From assembly GCA_964370815.1 (NCBI GenBank), contig CAYJKQ010000002.1, forward strand, positions 256,078-320,077: a DNA stretch of 64,000 nt, read 5' to 3'. Positions 8,706-17,958 of this stretch are shown in pieces. Position numbers and translations under genes: made by a program. Origin of the DNA: UBA12087 sp964370815 (GTDB lineage: Bacteria > Chloroflexota > Anaerolineae > Anaerolineales > Villigracilaceae). The notes beneath the pieces were generated by a model. The model saw nothing but the letters and a program-made list of their open reading frames with translations. It was not told where the DNA came from and did no database searches. Each line of letters opens with the position of its first letter. Positions within the stretch are counted from its first letter, which is position 1.

Positions 8706-9857
8706 ATGAAGAAAATACCTATCCTTATTGTGATACTTTTGATCAGCTTTGCACTGGCATCTTGTGGTGCCAATTCTGTAGCTGATAATACTCCTATACC
8801 CACATCCGGACTGATGGTTTTTGTGGCAGAGGGACATGTCGTTCCACAAAATAATCTAACTTTGGCTTTCATGGTTCGCGGCAAGGTGGCAGAGATTCTG
8901 GTTTCCAAAGGTGAAAAGGTCAAGTCTGGGCAGGTACTTATCCGCCTGACTGACCAGGAACAAGCACAAGCGAATCTGGCAGGTGCTGAACTTGAACAAT
9001 TGGCTGCCAAACAAGCACTGGATAATTTGCTTCGCACCGCTAAACTTGCACATGCACAAGCCTGGCAGGCTTATATCAACGCTCAACAAGCCCGGGCTGT
9101 GGCAGAAAGAGCATGGGAGAAGTTGGACCTTGACAAGATCAAAGATGAGATCTCAAATGCCCAGGCGGATGTTAATGCCATGAAAGCTGATCTGGAAGAA
9201 GCACTAAAAGAATTTGATAAATATAAGGATCTTGATGAGAATAATATCGCTCGCAAAAACGCTGAAAATGCGCTGACATCTGCTCAAAACTCCTACAACG
9301 ACGCCTTACGTAAACTCGATGAAGCTGTCAACAAACGGGACAGTCTTCAAGCCGCCCTTGAAGCAACACAAAATGCTGAAGCCGAGACAAAAAGAAATTA
9401 TGAAAATACGTTATTTGGAGCTGATCTGGATACTTTGGCTATTCTCGAACAACGTTTGAATGCCGCCGAGTCCCAGGTAGCTGCCGCTCAATCCCTGTTG
9501 GACAGTTATGAATTGAAAGCTCCGATTGATGGGGTTGTCGCCGATATCAATTTGATCGTTGGGCAACAGGCAAGTCCAGAAACATGGGCAGTGATCCTGG
9601 CTGATTTCAAAGAATGGTATGTGGATACCAATGATCTTAGCGAACTGGACGTAGTAAAAGTGGAAGTTGGGCAGCAAGTGGAAGTAATCGCAGATGCATT
9701 ACCAGGTAAGACCATGATTGGAATTGTAGAAGAGATCGCTATTACACCCAGGAATCAAGCCGGGGATATCCTTTACAACGTGCGTATCCGATTACAAGAT
9801 GTAGATTCCCTTGTGCGTTGGGGTATGACAGTTGAGGTTACCTTCCCGGAAAATTAG
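8706..9857 (+). CDS. HlyD/MacA-like membrane-fusion lipoprotein
   Basis: 383 aa. A signal peptide ending in the lipobox LASC (lipidated Cys about residue 20) is followed by a biotinyl-lipoyl half-motif (GKVAEILVSKGEKVKSGQVL), a long coiled coil (about residues 90-255, rich in Ala/Glu/Gln/Asn), the second lipoyl half (ELKAPIDGVVADINLIVGQ) and a beta-barrel domain. This is the adaptor of a MacAB-like exporter. It lies 76 bp after the permease, preceded by AAGGAGAA. In a cell without a classical outer membrane the adaptor would stand on the membrane and gate substrate release. Confidence 0.93.
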   Translation: MKKIPILIVILLISFALASCGANSVADNTPIPTSGLMVFVAEGHVVPQNNLTLAFMVRGKVAEILVSKGEKVKSGQVLIRLTDQEQAQANLAGAELEQLAAKQALDNLLRTAKLAHAQAWQAYINAQQARAVAERAWEKLDLDKIKDEISNAQADVNAMKADLEEALKEFDKYKDLDENNIARKNAENALTSAQNSYNDALRKLDEAVNKRDSLQAALEATQNAEAETKRNYENTLFGADLDTLAILEQRLNAAESQVAAAQSLLDSYELKAPIDGVVADINLIVGQQASPETWAVILADFKEWYVDTNDLSELDVVKVEVGQQVEVIADALPGKTMIGIVEEIAITPRNQAGDILYNVRIRLQDVDSLVRWGMTVEVTFPEN

Positions 9858-10347
9858 ATAGCGAAGATCAAGTGAAATGGCTTAATCCCATGTTCATCAT
9901 GCCTCATTCCCGAAAATGGGAAAGACTGCTGGCTGAGATTATTGGAAAACCAACTGCAACAGAGGTATATCTAAAGGAACAAAAGGATTATCAAAATAAT
10001 AATGGCTGACGGGTCACCTATCTCCATTAATACCCTTATGCTTCGCTACAACCTGAATATACGTATTTTTTGGGTCACATTATTTAAAAACTTATCATTA
10101 ATCCCAAAACTGATCTGTCTTGAATGGCATGCTTGGAGGTAAGTTCTTTCTAAATAAGTATATCCACTACTTGCTCGGGCAGGGAAAAAGTATTGTGTCA
10201 TAATTATTGAATTGAAAATCCTAAATAACGATTTTTGTGGTTTAGTGTTATCCCTATTGCGTTATTAATTTATCACTCAGTTTCATAGTCTTTTGATGAT
10301 CACCTATTTTTTAAAAAAGGTTTTACATGTAAAAAGGAGAATTCATA
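9858..10347. other. 490-bp intergenic region with a possible operator palindrome
   Basis: AT-rich stretch without a convincing gene. A 45-codon frame from GTG 9872 to TGA 10009 has no ribosome site and no recognised family. No terminator is clear after the exporter operon. Directly before the MFS gene lies a perfect 14-bp palindrome, TTTTACATGTAAAA at 10321-10334, next to AAAGGAG; it could be an operator or a small hairpin that affects translation. Confidence 0.4.
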
Positions 10348-11565
10348 ATGACAGAAAAAAACTTTAAGGTTTATGGTTATCGCTGGGTGGTTTTGGGAGT
10401 GTTCATGTTCATTAACATCACCATACAGATGTTGTGGATAGCATACGCACCCATCACCGGTCCTTCAGCAGAATTTTACAATGTCTCCGATCTGCAGATC
10501 GGATTCCTGTCAATGACTTTCATGATCGCATTTATTCCGTTATCCATCCCTATCTCCTGGTTGATCGATACTTACGGTTTTCATCGCTCTGTTGGTCTCG
10601 GGGCAATTATTATGGGCTTATTTGGCATCTTGCGCGGTCTGGCAGGGCAAAATTACAGCTTGGTGTTGTGGAGCACAATTGGTATTGCCGCCGCTCAACC
10701 TTTCCTTTTGAATGCCTGGACTACTGTACCTGCCAAATGGTTTGCAATGGAGGAACGCGCCACCGCTGTAGGTCTGGTTACCCTGGCAAGTATATTGGGT
10801 ACTGCTCTGGGTATGGTTCTGACACCCATGTTGGCTGAATCTCTTCCCATTCCAACCATCCAACTGATCTATGGTGGGATCGCTGCTTTCTCTGCTGTTC
10901 TATTTGTGATCTTAGCCCGCGAAAAACCGGCTACACCTCCCTGCCCTCCAGGAATGGAAACACGTGCACTTATGCTGGATGGTTTGAAACATGCTGTCAA
11001 GATAAAAGCCTTCTGGTTTTTCCTGGCGATCTCATTCATCGGTCTGGGGATATTCAACGGGGTAAACACCTGGGTCGAAAACATCATTCGCCTACGTGGG
11101 TTCACACCTAATGATGCCGGCACGGTAGGTGCCCTGATGCTGGTGGGTGGTTTGATCGGTGCAGTCGTGATTCCTGCCCTCTCGGATAAACAGCACAAGC
11201 GCCAGCGTTTTCTTTATCTGGGGTTTGCCCTCGCCATTCCGGGTCTGATCGGTCTGACATATGCCACGTCATCCTGGTTGTTGATGGCATCTTCATTCTG
11301 GTTGGGGTTCTTCCTGGTCAGCACTTTTCCGGTGGGTATGCAATATGCAGCAGAGATAACTCACCCAACACCGGAGGGTACTTCCAATGGCATGGTCCAG
11401 CTTTTCGGTCAGGCAGCCGTTGTATTTGTATATATAATGGAAGCCATGAAAAGTGCAAACGGATCCTTCACACCCTCCTTGTTGTTCGCTACGGGTTTAC
11501 TTGTGATTAGCATATTCCTGATCACACAGATGAAGGATCCAGTGGAAATCATTAAGAAATCCTGA
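10348..11565 (+). CDS. Major facilitator superfamily transporter (12 TM)
   Basis: 405 aa with about twelve hydrophobic segments in two six-helix halves separated by a polar loop near residue 195-215 (AREKPATPPCPPGMETR). The N-terminus (YGYRWVVLGVFMFINITIQMLWIAYAPI) and the loop between helices 2 and 3 resemble the FLVCR/SLC49-like MFS group, but that placement is a guess from memory of the family. Start ATG 10348 follows AAAGGAG at good spacing. It lies 71 bp ahead of a sugar kinase gene, so the two may work together in uptake and phosphorylation of a polyol or sugar. Confidence 0.88.
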   Translation: MTEKNFKVYGYRWVVLGVFMFINITIQMLWIAYAPITGPSAEFYNVSDLQIGFLSMTFMIAFIPLSIPISWLIDTYGFHRSVGLGAIIMGLFGILRGLAGQNYSLVLWSTIGIAAAQPFLLNAWTTVPAKWFAMEERATAVGLVTLASILGTALGMVLTPMLAESLPIPTIQLIYGGIAAFSAVLFVILAREKPATPPCPPGMETRALMLDGLKHAVKIKAFWFFLAISFIGLGIFNGVNTWVENIIRLRGFTPNDAGTVGALMLVGGLIGAVVIPALSDKQHKRQRFLYLGFALAIPGLIGLTYATSSWLLMASSFWLGFFLVSTFPVGMQYAAEITHPTPEGTSNGMVQLFGQAAVVFVYIMEAMKSANGSFTPSLLFATGLLVISIFLITQMKDPVEIIKKS

Positions 11566-11636
11566 CTCACTCCAATATTTCCAGGGATAGTTTCCCAACT
11601 TTTTATGAGGGTCCATCCATTACAAGGGAGAACAAC

Positions 11637-13214
11637 ATGGTTAAGAAAGAACCTTATATTCTGGCGATTGATCTGGGCACATCTGGATGTAAAACTGCCC
11701 TCATTTCCATTTCTGGAAAAGTGGCGGGTTGGGAATTCGAGGCGATTCCATTGTTGATCCCAACACCTGGAGCAGCTGAGCAACGTCCGGATGATTGGTG
11801 GCAGGCTTTCCTGACTACCTCCCAAAGGCTGATTGGAAAAGGGCTGGTTCCTAAAGAGGATATCATCGCGATCTGCTCATCCACCCAGGGTGAAGTCACC
11901 GTACCTGTTGACCGGCAGGGTAATGCCCTCATGAATGCCATGGGTTCAATGGATATGCGTGGCGCTGAAAGTCTCAAACAGCTGACAGAAGGCAAGATCA
12001 ACATCGAAGGGTACCACCCTCTTAAACTGCTCCGCTGGATATCTCTGACTGGAGGTGCGCCAAGTTTAAGGGGAGGCGATCCCTCCGCCCATATGCTCTA
12101 TATCCGGGATAACTTCCCCGAGATCTATACCAAAACTTACAAATTCCTGAATGTCTTGGATTACCTGGTTATGCGGATGACCGGACGCTTTGTAACCACC
12201 CCTGATGTGATCATGACTTCCTGGGTCACAGACAATCGCGATTCATCAAATGTTGTATACCACCCTGGACTGGTTCAAGGCAGTGGAATTGACACAGATA
12301 AATACCCGGAAATATTGCCATGTGACTCTGTCGTGGGCGAACTTCTTCCAGAAGTAGCATCCTCACTGGGGTTAAAAAGCGGGATCAAGGTAGTGGCAGG
12401 ATCAATCGACGTTACCGCTGCAGCCATAGGTTCTGGAGCAGTAAACGATTTTGAATCTCATCTTTATATTGGTACATCTTCCTGGATCGCTGCCCATGTT
12501 CCCTTTAAGAAAACTGACATCACAACCAATATGGCATCATTGCCCTGTGCCATTCCCGGCAAATATCTACTTATAGCCACACAAACTACAGCCGGAGGCA
12601 CTCTGAATTTTCTACGCGATAATATCCTTTACCACAAGGATGAATTACTTAAGGAAGAACAAGCACCGGATGTCTTCCAGATCATGGATAGAATTGCAGA
12701 ACGTGTTCCGGCAGGCAGCAATGGGGTAATGTTCGCTCCCTGGATCTATGGAGAGCGGGCACCGGTCTATGACAGCTTTGTACGTTCATCCCTTTTCAAC
12801 CTTTCCATGGAGAATTCACGTGAAGATATCATACGGGCTGTGATGGAAGGAGTTGCCTTTAACACCCGTTGGTTACTGGCACCAGTGGAGAAATTCCTTG
12901 GCAGAAAAGTGAGTGTACTGAATTACGTAGGGGGAGGCGCCAAATCCGATATCTGGTGCCAGATATTTGCAGATGTGCTAAATATCAATATTCGCCAGGT
13001 CCGTGACCCCATTCAAGCGAATGCACGCGGTGCAGCTTTTATAGCAGCAGTCGGGTTGGGTTATCTGAAATATGATGACATCCCTGCTAAGACCGAATAT
13101 AAAGCCAGTTATGCTCCCATGGTCAAGAACAGGGGTATATACGACAAGATGTTCGATGTATTTGTTAAATTCTACAAACAGAACAAGGGTCTATTCAAGC
13201 AATTGAATGGGTGA
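11637..13214 (+). CDS. FGGY-family carbohydrate kinase (xylulokinase-like)
   Basis: 525 aa, normal for the family. The N-terminal phosphate-binding loop is ILAIDLGTSGCKTALI, with a DDWW motif after it. The C-terminal half has the second nucleotide-fold signature (GAVNDFESHLYIGTSSW) and the family C-terminal pattern NYVGGGAKSDIWCQIFADVLN. It phosphorylates a sugar or polyol with ATP in the cytoplasm; xylulose is the usual annotation but substrate is not determined by these motifs. It stops 2 bp from the convergent hydrolase gene. Confidence 0.9.
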   Translation: MVKKEPYILAIDLGTSGCKTALISISGKVAGWEFEAIPLLIPTPGAAEQRPDDWWQAFLTTSQRLIGKGLVPKEDIIAICSSTQGEVTVPVDRQGNALMNAMGSMDMRGAESLKQLTEGKINIEGYHPLKLLRWISLTGGAPSLRGGDPSAHMLYIRDNFPEIYTKTYKFLNVLDYLVMRMTGRFVTTPDVIMTSWVTDNRDSSNVVYHPGLVQGSGIDTDKYPEILPCDSVVGELLPEVASSLGLKSGIKVVAGSIDVTAAAIGSGAVNDFESHLYIGTSSWIAAHVPFKKTDITTNMASLPCAIPGKYLLIATQTTAGGTLNFLRDNILYHKDELLKEEQAPDVFQIMDRIAERVPAGSNGVMFAPWIYGERAPVYDSFVRSSLFNLSMENSREDIIRAVMEGVAFNTRWLLAPVEKFLGRKVSVLNYVGGGAKSDIWCQIFADVLNINIRQVRDPIQANARGAAFIAAVGLGYLKYDDIPAKTEYKASYAPMVKNRGIYDKMFDVFVKFYKQNKGLFKQLNG

Positions 13215-13216
13215 TC

Positions 13217-14620
13217 TTATGGAAAAACCACTTCCGGGTAATCCGGAGAGTTTCCGTCCAGGAGAGTTGAAGGGATTCCCAATAAAACCTGGTTAAAAAA
13301 AGCGAGGGGATAATTGGCAGTGATCTTAATTACTCTTTCACCTTCAAGTGGTCCTTTGAGTCCCATCTGTGCCGCAATAGGGGAAAGAATAGGCAGGTCG
13401 CTGAAATCATAATGAGATGTACCTCGAATTGAGAGGGTTTTAGCGTGATCCGAATTCAGGTACAACTCATTGAACAATCCCCAATTGGTATCACTGGACC
13501 ATGTTTCACTGAACATGAATAGGAATGGCTGACGCAAACCCAGATCCATTATTGTCTCGGAAACTGGTTTTAGATACGCATCCATTCCCAGCCCGGCTTT
13601 ACAACGCGGGTCACGTCCACAAAACTCCACAGTCGCTCCGCCTCCCGTGGAATGACCAAACACACCCACTTTATTAAGGTCAAGATAACCAGTCAACCCA
13701 TGGCTAGGGTCATTTTCATTTATCTCGGAAAGAGTATCCAACACAAAGCCCAGGTCACCAGACCACTGATTAACCAGTTTATTCGCTATTGGAAGGTATT
13801 GCAGGTCCGGCATATTACTTGGCAAAGCATCTGGATTATTGTAGGCAACCGTACCATCAGGAAAAACGGTTAAGACGGATCCATAGGTATGATCGATCGC
13901 AACCACTATATACCCATTGCTGGCAAAATTGATGGCTTGAAAAGTGTTTTGAGCACGGAATCCGTTCCATCCATGCGAAAATAATAACACTGGATAAGAT
14001 GTCTGTACCTGGGAGACTGGCGAATCCAAGTAAGCGCCAGTCTGAGCATATTTCAAATGATCCAGAAAGAATGCGGGCAGATCAAGAAAGCTCGAAATTG
14101 CCGGTCCAATTAGATCAGCGCGATCCATCCAGGGAGAAAATAAATCACCCGGAAGTGGCTCGGCTGGATACCAGACCTGGATCATAATGCGCCGCTGGTC
14201 ATTCGGAACATCAGAATACAACTCCTTTCGAGAATTGTCTACCAGCATCATTGAAAAAGTCCCTACTCGGAAAGACCCGGAAGCCTTCGGTATTTTTGGT
14301 ATGGGCAGCAGGATGGGAAGTGCACACGCACATGCGAAGAATATTAGTGCCAGCATCAAACCAAAGATCCTTCGCCATGAACCCATCGTTGCCTTACGTT
14401 TATTTCCGATAAGTAATGGCAGTGTGAACAGAACCATCACTAAAGACAAAACAAAGATCGGAACCATTTGCCAACGGTAGCCTTCTTTAATGATTTGCAA
14501 AACTCCCACTATCAAAGTGACAGAGGGCAAGTACTCCAACCATCTTGGACGATTGGGAATGACATATCGTAGAATGGATAAAAGCAGGAAAAGAGCTGTC
14601 AGGGTTTCATAAGTTCTCAC
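13217..14620 (-). CDS. Alpha/beta hydrolase with N-terminal membrane region (PAF-acetylhydrolase-like)
   Basis: 467 aa from the GTG start at 14618-14620, chosen because GGGAGG lies 6 nt upstream and the protein then opens with membrane helices (ETLTALFLLLSILRYV). Four or so hydrophobic segments are followed by a lipase-type domain: VLLFSHGWNGFRAQN (oxyanion region), nucleophile elbow GVFGHSTGGGAT, a later Asp in GMDAYLKP, and a His in RGTSHYDFSDLP. The arrangement resembles bacterial platelet-activating-factor acetylhydrolase-like esterases. The substrate is unknown, probably an ester or lipid on the outside. A longer 513-aa frame includes untranslated leader. Confidence 0.85.
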   Translation of the reverse strand: MRTYETLTALFLLLSILRYVIPNRPRWLEYLPSVTLIVGVLQIIKEGYRWQMVPIFVLSLVMVLFTLPLLIGNKRKATMGSWRRIFGLMLALIFFACACALPILLPIPKIPKASGSFRVGTFSMMLVDNSRKELYSDVPNDQRRIMIQVWYPAEPLPGDLFSPWMDRADLIGPAISSFLDLPAFFLDHLKYAQTGAYLDSPVSQVQTSYPVLLFSHGWNGFRAQNTFQAINFASNGYIVVAIDHTYGSVLTVFPDGTVAYNNPDALPSNMPDLQYLPIANKLVNQWSGDLGFVLDTLSEINENDPSHGLTGYLDLNKVGVFGHSTGGGATVEFCGRDPRCKAGLGMDAYLKPVSETIMDLGLRQPFLFMFSETWSSDTNWGLFNELYLNSDHAKTLSIRGTSHYDFSDLPILSPIAAQMGLKGPLEGERVIKITANYPLAFFNQVLLGIPSTLLDGNSPDYPEVVFP

Positions 14621-14787
14621 ACATTTCCTCCCGATTGGCATCGGATCAATTACGACAATTTTACCCCCATTTCCGTATTCAACAACTTTTTTTATATGGA
14701 TAAATTTAATGATCTGAGTGAATGGTTTGAAACCACATCCACTCAGGCTATTATCCAATAAACTTCAGCTTAAGATCTACAAGTAAT

Positions 14788-16368
14788 TCAATCCATTATG
14801 CTGGTTTCCCAACAATCGATTTTATTTCCAGAAGGCGTGGTTACAAACTTCTGATATTCGTTGCCACTAATTTTATATGTGATTAAGATTGTTTCAAGCC
14901 CCGCCAATTCTTTTTGTGCATTGAATTGGGAATAATTAAAGGCTTGCCAATCTTTATCATCCCGCACAGGTTTCGTGACCGACATACAAGCCAGTGAAGC
15001 GCCTATCTGTTCATGGATATCCTTCGAGAGCGTAATGTCATTGAATTTTTCAACAAGCACAGGGATTGAATCAGTCGACAGGGACGCCAGATAAGAAGCA
15101 TCCAATTCCTGTCCCTGCACTGCCCTTTCCACATTTTGACGAACTATGAATCCATCCACATTCAACAATGCAAGACTTCCGGCAAAACCAAGACTGGCCA
15201 GGACCACAGCTAGGGCAAACATGCGTTCCTTGCGCATTATTTCTAGAAAAACTACCGCAACCAGAAGCACACCAAGCCAGATCATGAATAGGTGAGTGTA
15301 TGTGCGTAATTGTGAAAATCCATAAGCGCTTTCATATAGAACCAGGCGTTGATAAGCTGAAATCAGCATAATGCCCACCAGGAGCACTACCGTTATACCT
15401 AGACCGGAGAAAATATTTCTTTTTATTGCGTTTTCTCGGTGAGTAATTCCACTCAAACCCAGGAATAAGATCAGGCTAAAAATGGCAACAGCGATCAATT
15501 CTCCGAAGCCTTTGCGGGCATATTCGGCATATGTATATCCGTCAACATGAATATTGACCTGTCCACCAAAGAAATATTGGAACTGGATGACCACGAAAAC
15601 CAAAAAAAGAACAGCTACACTTCCCAGAACAATACTCGATTCAATAAATCCCAGGAAAGATGGAACCAATGGCTTCTCTTCACCGATCAATTTTTCATTT
15701 TGACTGCTGCTGGCTGCATGTAAAAAGATTCCCACCAGAAAATACGCACCTATGATTATATAGAAACCACGAAAAATATATTCTGGAAATTTTTCCAATC
15801 GGAAAAGCTGTATGAAGGAATCAAGGCGTTGGGCAAATACCAGATCTGCGGATGACAATAGGGTTGAAAAGATCGCCAGTATAGGAATGGCGATCAAAAT
15901 ACCACGTACAACCGGCCAAATATTCTTCTTTTTGGTCGGTCCATCAGATTCTTCGACCTGCTGTTTTTTCTCATTGGAAAGCAGAAAAGCCTTGGTCAAT
16001 ACCCCCCCTGCCAGGCGAAAGAAAGCCACCAAATGATCCGCCAATCCGAATGAACTCCATCGACCTCCTGTATATGTGGCAACCAGCACTCCCATTAAAT
16101 AAAGACAAAAAACAAAAGCCAGGAACAGACTGAGGGTTTCCTGCCGTAAAAAGGTTATAACTGCAAAGAATAAGATGGGGATCACCAGGATCCAGGAGCG
16201 AGTTGCAGGTTTGATGCCGTCCATGCGCAACACAAGGAAACCACCTGCCAGGCATAAAATAACATAAATGAAAAAATTTATCCCCGGGGAATGTTTCCAG
16301 AACAGAAGATCAAATAGCCACCCCAACACAAGGGCTACGATCCAAATCCGTTTCGATCGATTCTTCAT
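14788..16368 (-). CDS. DUF4173-type polytopic membrane protein
   Basis: 526 aa with at least ten hydrophobic segments and a C-terminal soluble part (about 430-526) ending with a Cys-containing stretch. The middle carries the DUF4173/DUF4153-like signature YTYAEYARKGFGELIAVA, known from uncharacterised bacterial membrane proteins. Start is ATG 16366-16368, with GGAGGT at 16376-16381 on the minus strand; a TTG start five codons upstream overlaps that site and is unlikely. Function unknown. Confidence 0.8.
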   Translation of the reverse strand: MKNRSKRIWIVALVLGWLFDLLFWKHSPGINFFIYVILCLAGGFLVLRMDGIKPATRSWILVIPILFFAVITFLRQETLSLFLAFVFCLYLMGVLVATYTGGRWSSFGLADHLVAFFRLAGGVLTKAFLLSNEKKQQVEESDGPTKKKNIWPVVRGILIAIPILAIFSTLLSSADLVFAQRLDSFIQLFRLEKFPEYIFRGFYIIIGAYFLVGIFLHAASSSQNEKLIGEEKPLVPSFLGFIESSIVLGSVAVLFLVFVVIQFQYFFGGQVNIHVDGYTYAEYARKGFGELIAVAIFSLILFLGLSGITHRENAIKRNIFSGLGITVVLLVGIMLISAYQRLVLYESAYGFSQLRTYTHLFMIWLGVLLVAVVFLEIMRKERMFALAVVLASLGFAGSLALLNVDGFIVRQNVERAVQGQELDASYLASLSTDSIPVLVEKFNDITLSKDIHEQIGASLACMSVTKPVRDDKDWQAFNYSQFNAQKELAGLETILITYKISGNEYQKFVTTPSGNKIDCWETSIMD

Positions 16369-16561
16369 GAGTACCACCTCCAAGTTTTCACAAGATCATA
16401 GCCAGTAGTTGCTTCCGGAACCTATCAATATATATCAAATCGTCTCAAATATTTAATTAATGGCAATGCGTGGTGATTCTACTTGAATATATCCCTCCTT
16501 GATAAATATTTCCGCAGGTTTAGTGGTACTCTCGCTAAATCTGTGTAATTTCAGATCTTTG

Positions 16562-16746
16562 GTAGGTTGGGTTGAGGGGCTCCATGGCATTAACTGGGTG
16601 GTGATCAACAGCCCCGAAACCCAACGAATTCTCAATTGTTGGGTTTCACCCTTTCCTGGGAAAAGCAGCCAGGACCTATGGCGGGTACTTTGCGCTCTGC
16701 TGTGTGTCGATTTTGGCGAACCCTGGATACGCGCTACCCAACCTAC
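16562..16746. repeat. GTAGGTTGGGT palindromic repeat element
   Basis: A 185-bp element bounded by a perfect 11-bp terminal inverted repeat (GTAGGTTGGGT at 16562-16572, its complement at 16736-16746). Inside is another inverted pair around AACCCAAC ... GTTGGGTT (near 16619-16647). It lies in the gap 16369-17038, which holds no other recognised feature. Similar GTAGGTTGGGTT intergenic repeats are familiar from other bacterial genomes, as I recall; a genome search is needed for copy number. Confidence 0.7.
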
Positions 16747-17038
16747 GCCTTTTTCAATTATTTAGCGAGAGAACCATTTAGGTTCGCGTATTAATAGGAT
16801 GGGCTTTAAGCAATTCTTCCAATATTCATAATTAAAGCGAGAGGAGATGTAAGCAATAGATCTGTGCACACTTACAAACCCTTCAATTTGCCACTACTAT
16901 TTTTTTGTAATGAAAATGTGATCTCAATCCCGGTAACAAGTAGAGGTACAATAGGACTCGCAAGATTATTCTGTGGCAGTTCTGCCGTATTAATGAAACT
17001 GGCAGCCAACCAATTTTGGCTTGCCGGAAAGGGTTATT

Positions 17039-17623
17039 ATGTCTTTTTTGACGATCGTGGTTATTCTTTTTGTTTTTATTGTGGCAGCATTATTTGGAAT
17101 ATCGATAGCTTTTTTGCTAATGCGCCCGCCGAGGCGTCAACTCATCCGAAATAATGCCTTGATCCAGGGTGTAACTTTCTTTATCATCAGCCTGATCTTA
17201 TTCTCCCTGATTTTCGCTGCAAGTACCCTGTATAGAGCGAGTGCTTATTATCGGGTGGTCCTAAACCAATTTGAAGACGCACAATCCATTATCCAACCTG
17301 GTTCTTTGATGGCTCAGCAAGCGACTGAATGGAAAAACAACAAGACTGCTTTGACCAAGGAAATATGGAAGCAGCAGATGATGCTTCCCAGTAACGATTC
17401 TCATTGCTATACAGAAGATCAGGCGATCTGCAAATTGATCACGAATATTGGAATTTCTGTGGCATCCCGCTGGAATTCCTATCTGGTTTTCCTGGCGTTA
17501 GGGTTGACAGGAGTATTCGCATTCAGCATTAATTCGATCTGGATACTCAAGCTTAAATATGAGGAAGATACCGAACCAAAGGAAAGAATACGCCCCAGAC
17601 CCAGATCCAAAGCCAGGCGTTAA
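17039..17623 (+). CDS. Small membrane protein of unknown function
   Basis: 194 aa from ATG 17039 (MSFLTIVVILFVFIV). Three or four membrane segments are visible: residues 2-27, about 43-67 and about 145-172, with a polar external part between (YRASAYYRVVLNQ ... SNDSHCYTEDQAICKL, containing two Cys) and a basic cytoplasmic tail (RIRPRPRSKARR). Start upstream at 17021 (TTG) is possible but less likely. No family is recognised. It stands alone between a repeat and the micro-gene described next. Confidence 0.6.
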   Translation: MSFLTIVVILFVFIVAALFGISIAFLLMRPPRRQLIRNNALIQGVTFFIISLILFSLIFAASTLYRASAYYRVVLNQFEDAQSIIQPGSLMAQQATEWKNNKTALTKEIWKQQMMLPSNDSHCYTEDQAICKLITNIGISVASRWNSYLVFLALGLTGVFAFSINSIWILKLKYEEDTEPKERIRPRPRSKARR

Positions 17624-17644
17624 ATTCATAAAAATAACAGACTA

Positions 17645-17673
17645 TTGACATCCAAATATATTTATGCGATACT
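17645..17673 (+). promoter_or_regulatory. Near-consensus sigma70 promoter of the micro-gene
   Basis: TTGACA at 17645-17650, exactly 17 nt of AT-rich spacer, then GATACT at 17668-17673. Predicted start of transcription near 17680. No gene of ordinary size lies downstream before the hairpin at 17811-17838, so it should drive a transcript of only about 160 nt. Confidence 0.7.
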
Positions 17674-17736
17674 AATTTTATCAGACCTATGTCTGCCTAA
17701 TATCGCCATCCTATGCACAAGGAGGTGATGCCCATT

Positions 17737-17790
17737 ATGGATAGTAGTAATATACGAAGCGCTGCGGCATCCCTCCTCGTTATGCGATAA
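17737..17790 (+). CDS. Candidate 17-residue peptide with full Shine-Dalgarno
   Basis: A perfect long ribosome site (AAGGAGGTGAT at 17719-17729, complementary to the 16S 3' end over eleven bases) precedes ATG 17737-17739. The frame reads MDSSNIRSAAASLLVMR and stops at TAA 17788-17790. The codons for SAAAS lie in the left arm of a stem whose right arm follows the stop codon (17759-17771 with 17793-17805, one G-T pair), so translation and RNA folding should affect each other. Promoter, ribosome site, frame, stem and terminator-like hairpin are packed in under 200 bp with no other gene attached. It could be a small secreted or signalling peptide, an orphan leader peptide, or a small RNA. I recognise no family. 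Confidence 0.5.
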   Translation: MDSSNIRSAAASLLVMR

Positions 17791-17805
17791 AAGATGCCGT
17801 AGCGC
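17759..17805 (+). ncRNA. Stem-loop overlapping the micro-ORF
   Basis: GCGCTGCGGCATC (17759-17771) pairs with GATGCCGTAGCGC (17793-17805), 13 pairs including one G-U, with a 21-nt loop that contains the end of the 17-codon frame and its stop. A ribosome at the stop would melt it. This is the internal structure of the short transcript that runs from about 17680 to 17845. Confidence 0.55.
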
Positions 17806-17810
17806 GCAAC

Positions 17811-17838
17811 GGAAAGCCGTCCTTTCGGACGGCTTTCC
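17811..17838 (+). terminator. Strong hairpin ending the micro-gene (possibly bidirectional)
   Basis: Perfect 12-bp stem GGAAAGCCGTCC / GGACGGCTTTCC with a TTTC loop. On the plus strand it is followed by ACTTTAAAGG, so the T-tract is weak. It also lies downstream of the leftward DUF3048 gene and could end that transcript. Confidence 0.65.
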
Positions 17839-17958
17839 ACTTTAAAGGATTATTTCAAGATCCCGGATCAGAAACCGAAAGATTCATCCAAGCCATGTAC
17901 AGTCAGAACTGCAGCACTTATTCGTTTCAATTTTCCCTCCACTATTTATGTTACAAGA

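Noticed and set aside
9872..10009. 45-codon frame after the HlyD gene (GTG start)
   Set aside because: No ribosome site, no family, low confidence; mentioned only in the intergenic entry.
17728..17730. Alternative start ATG for the 17-codon peptide, three codons upstream
   Set aside because: It overlaps the ribosome site itself, so initiation there is unlikely; ATG 17737 has workable spacing.
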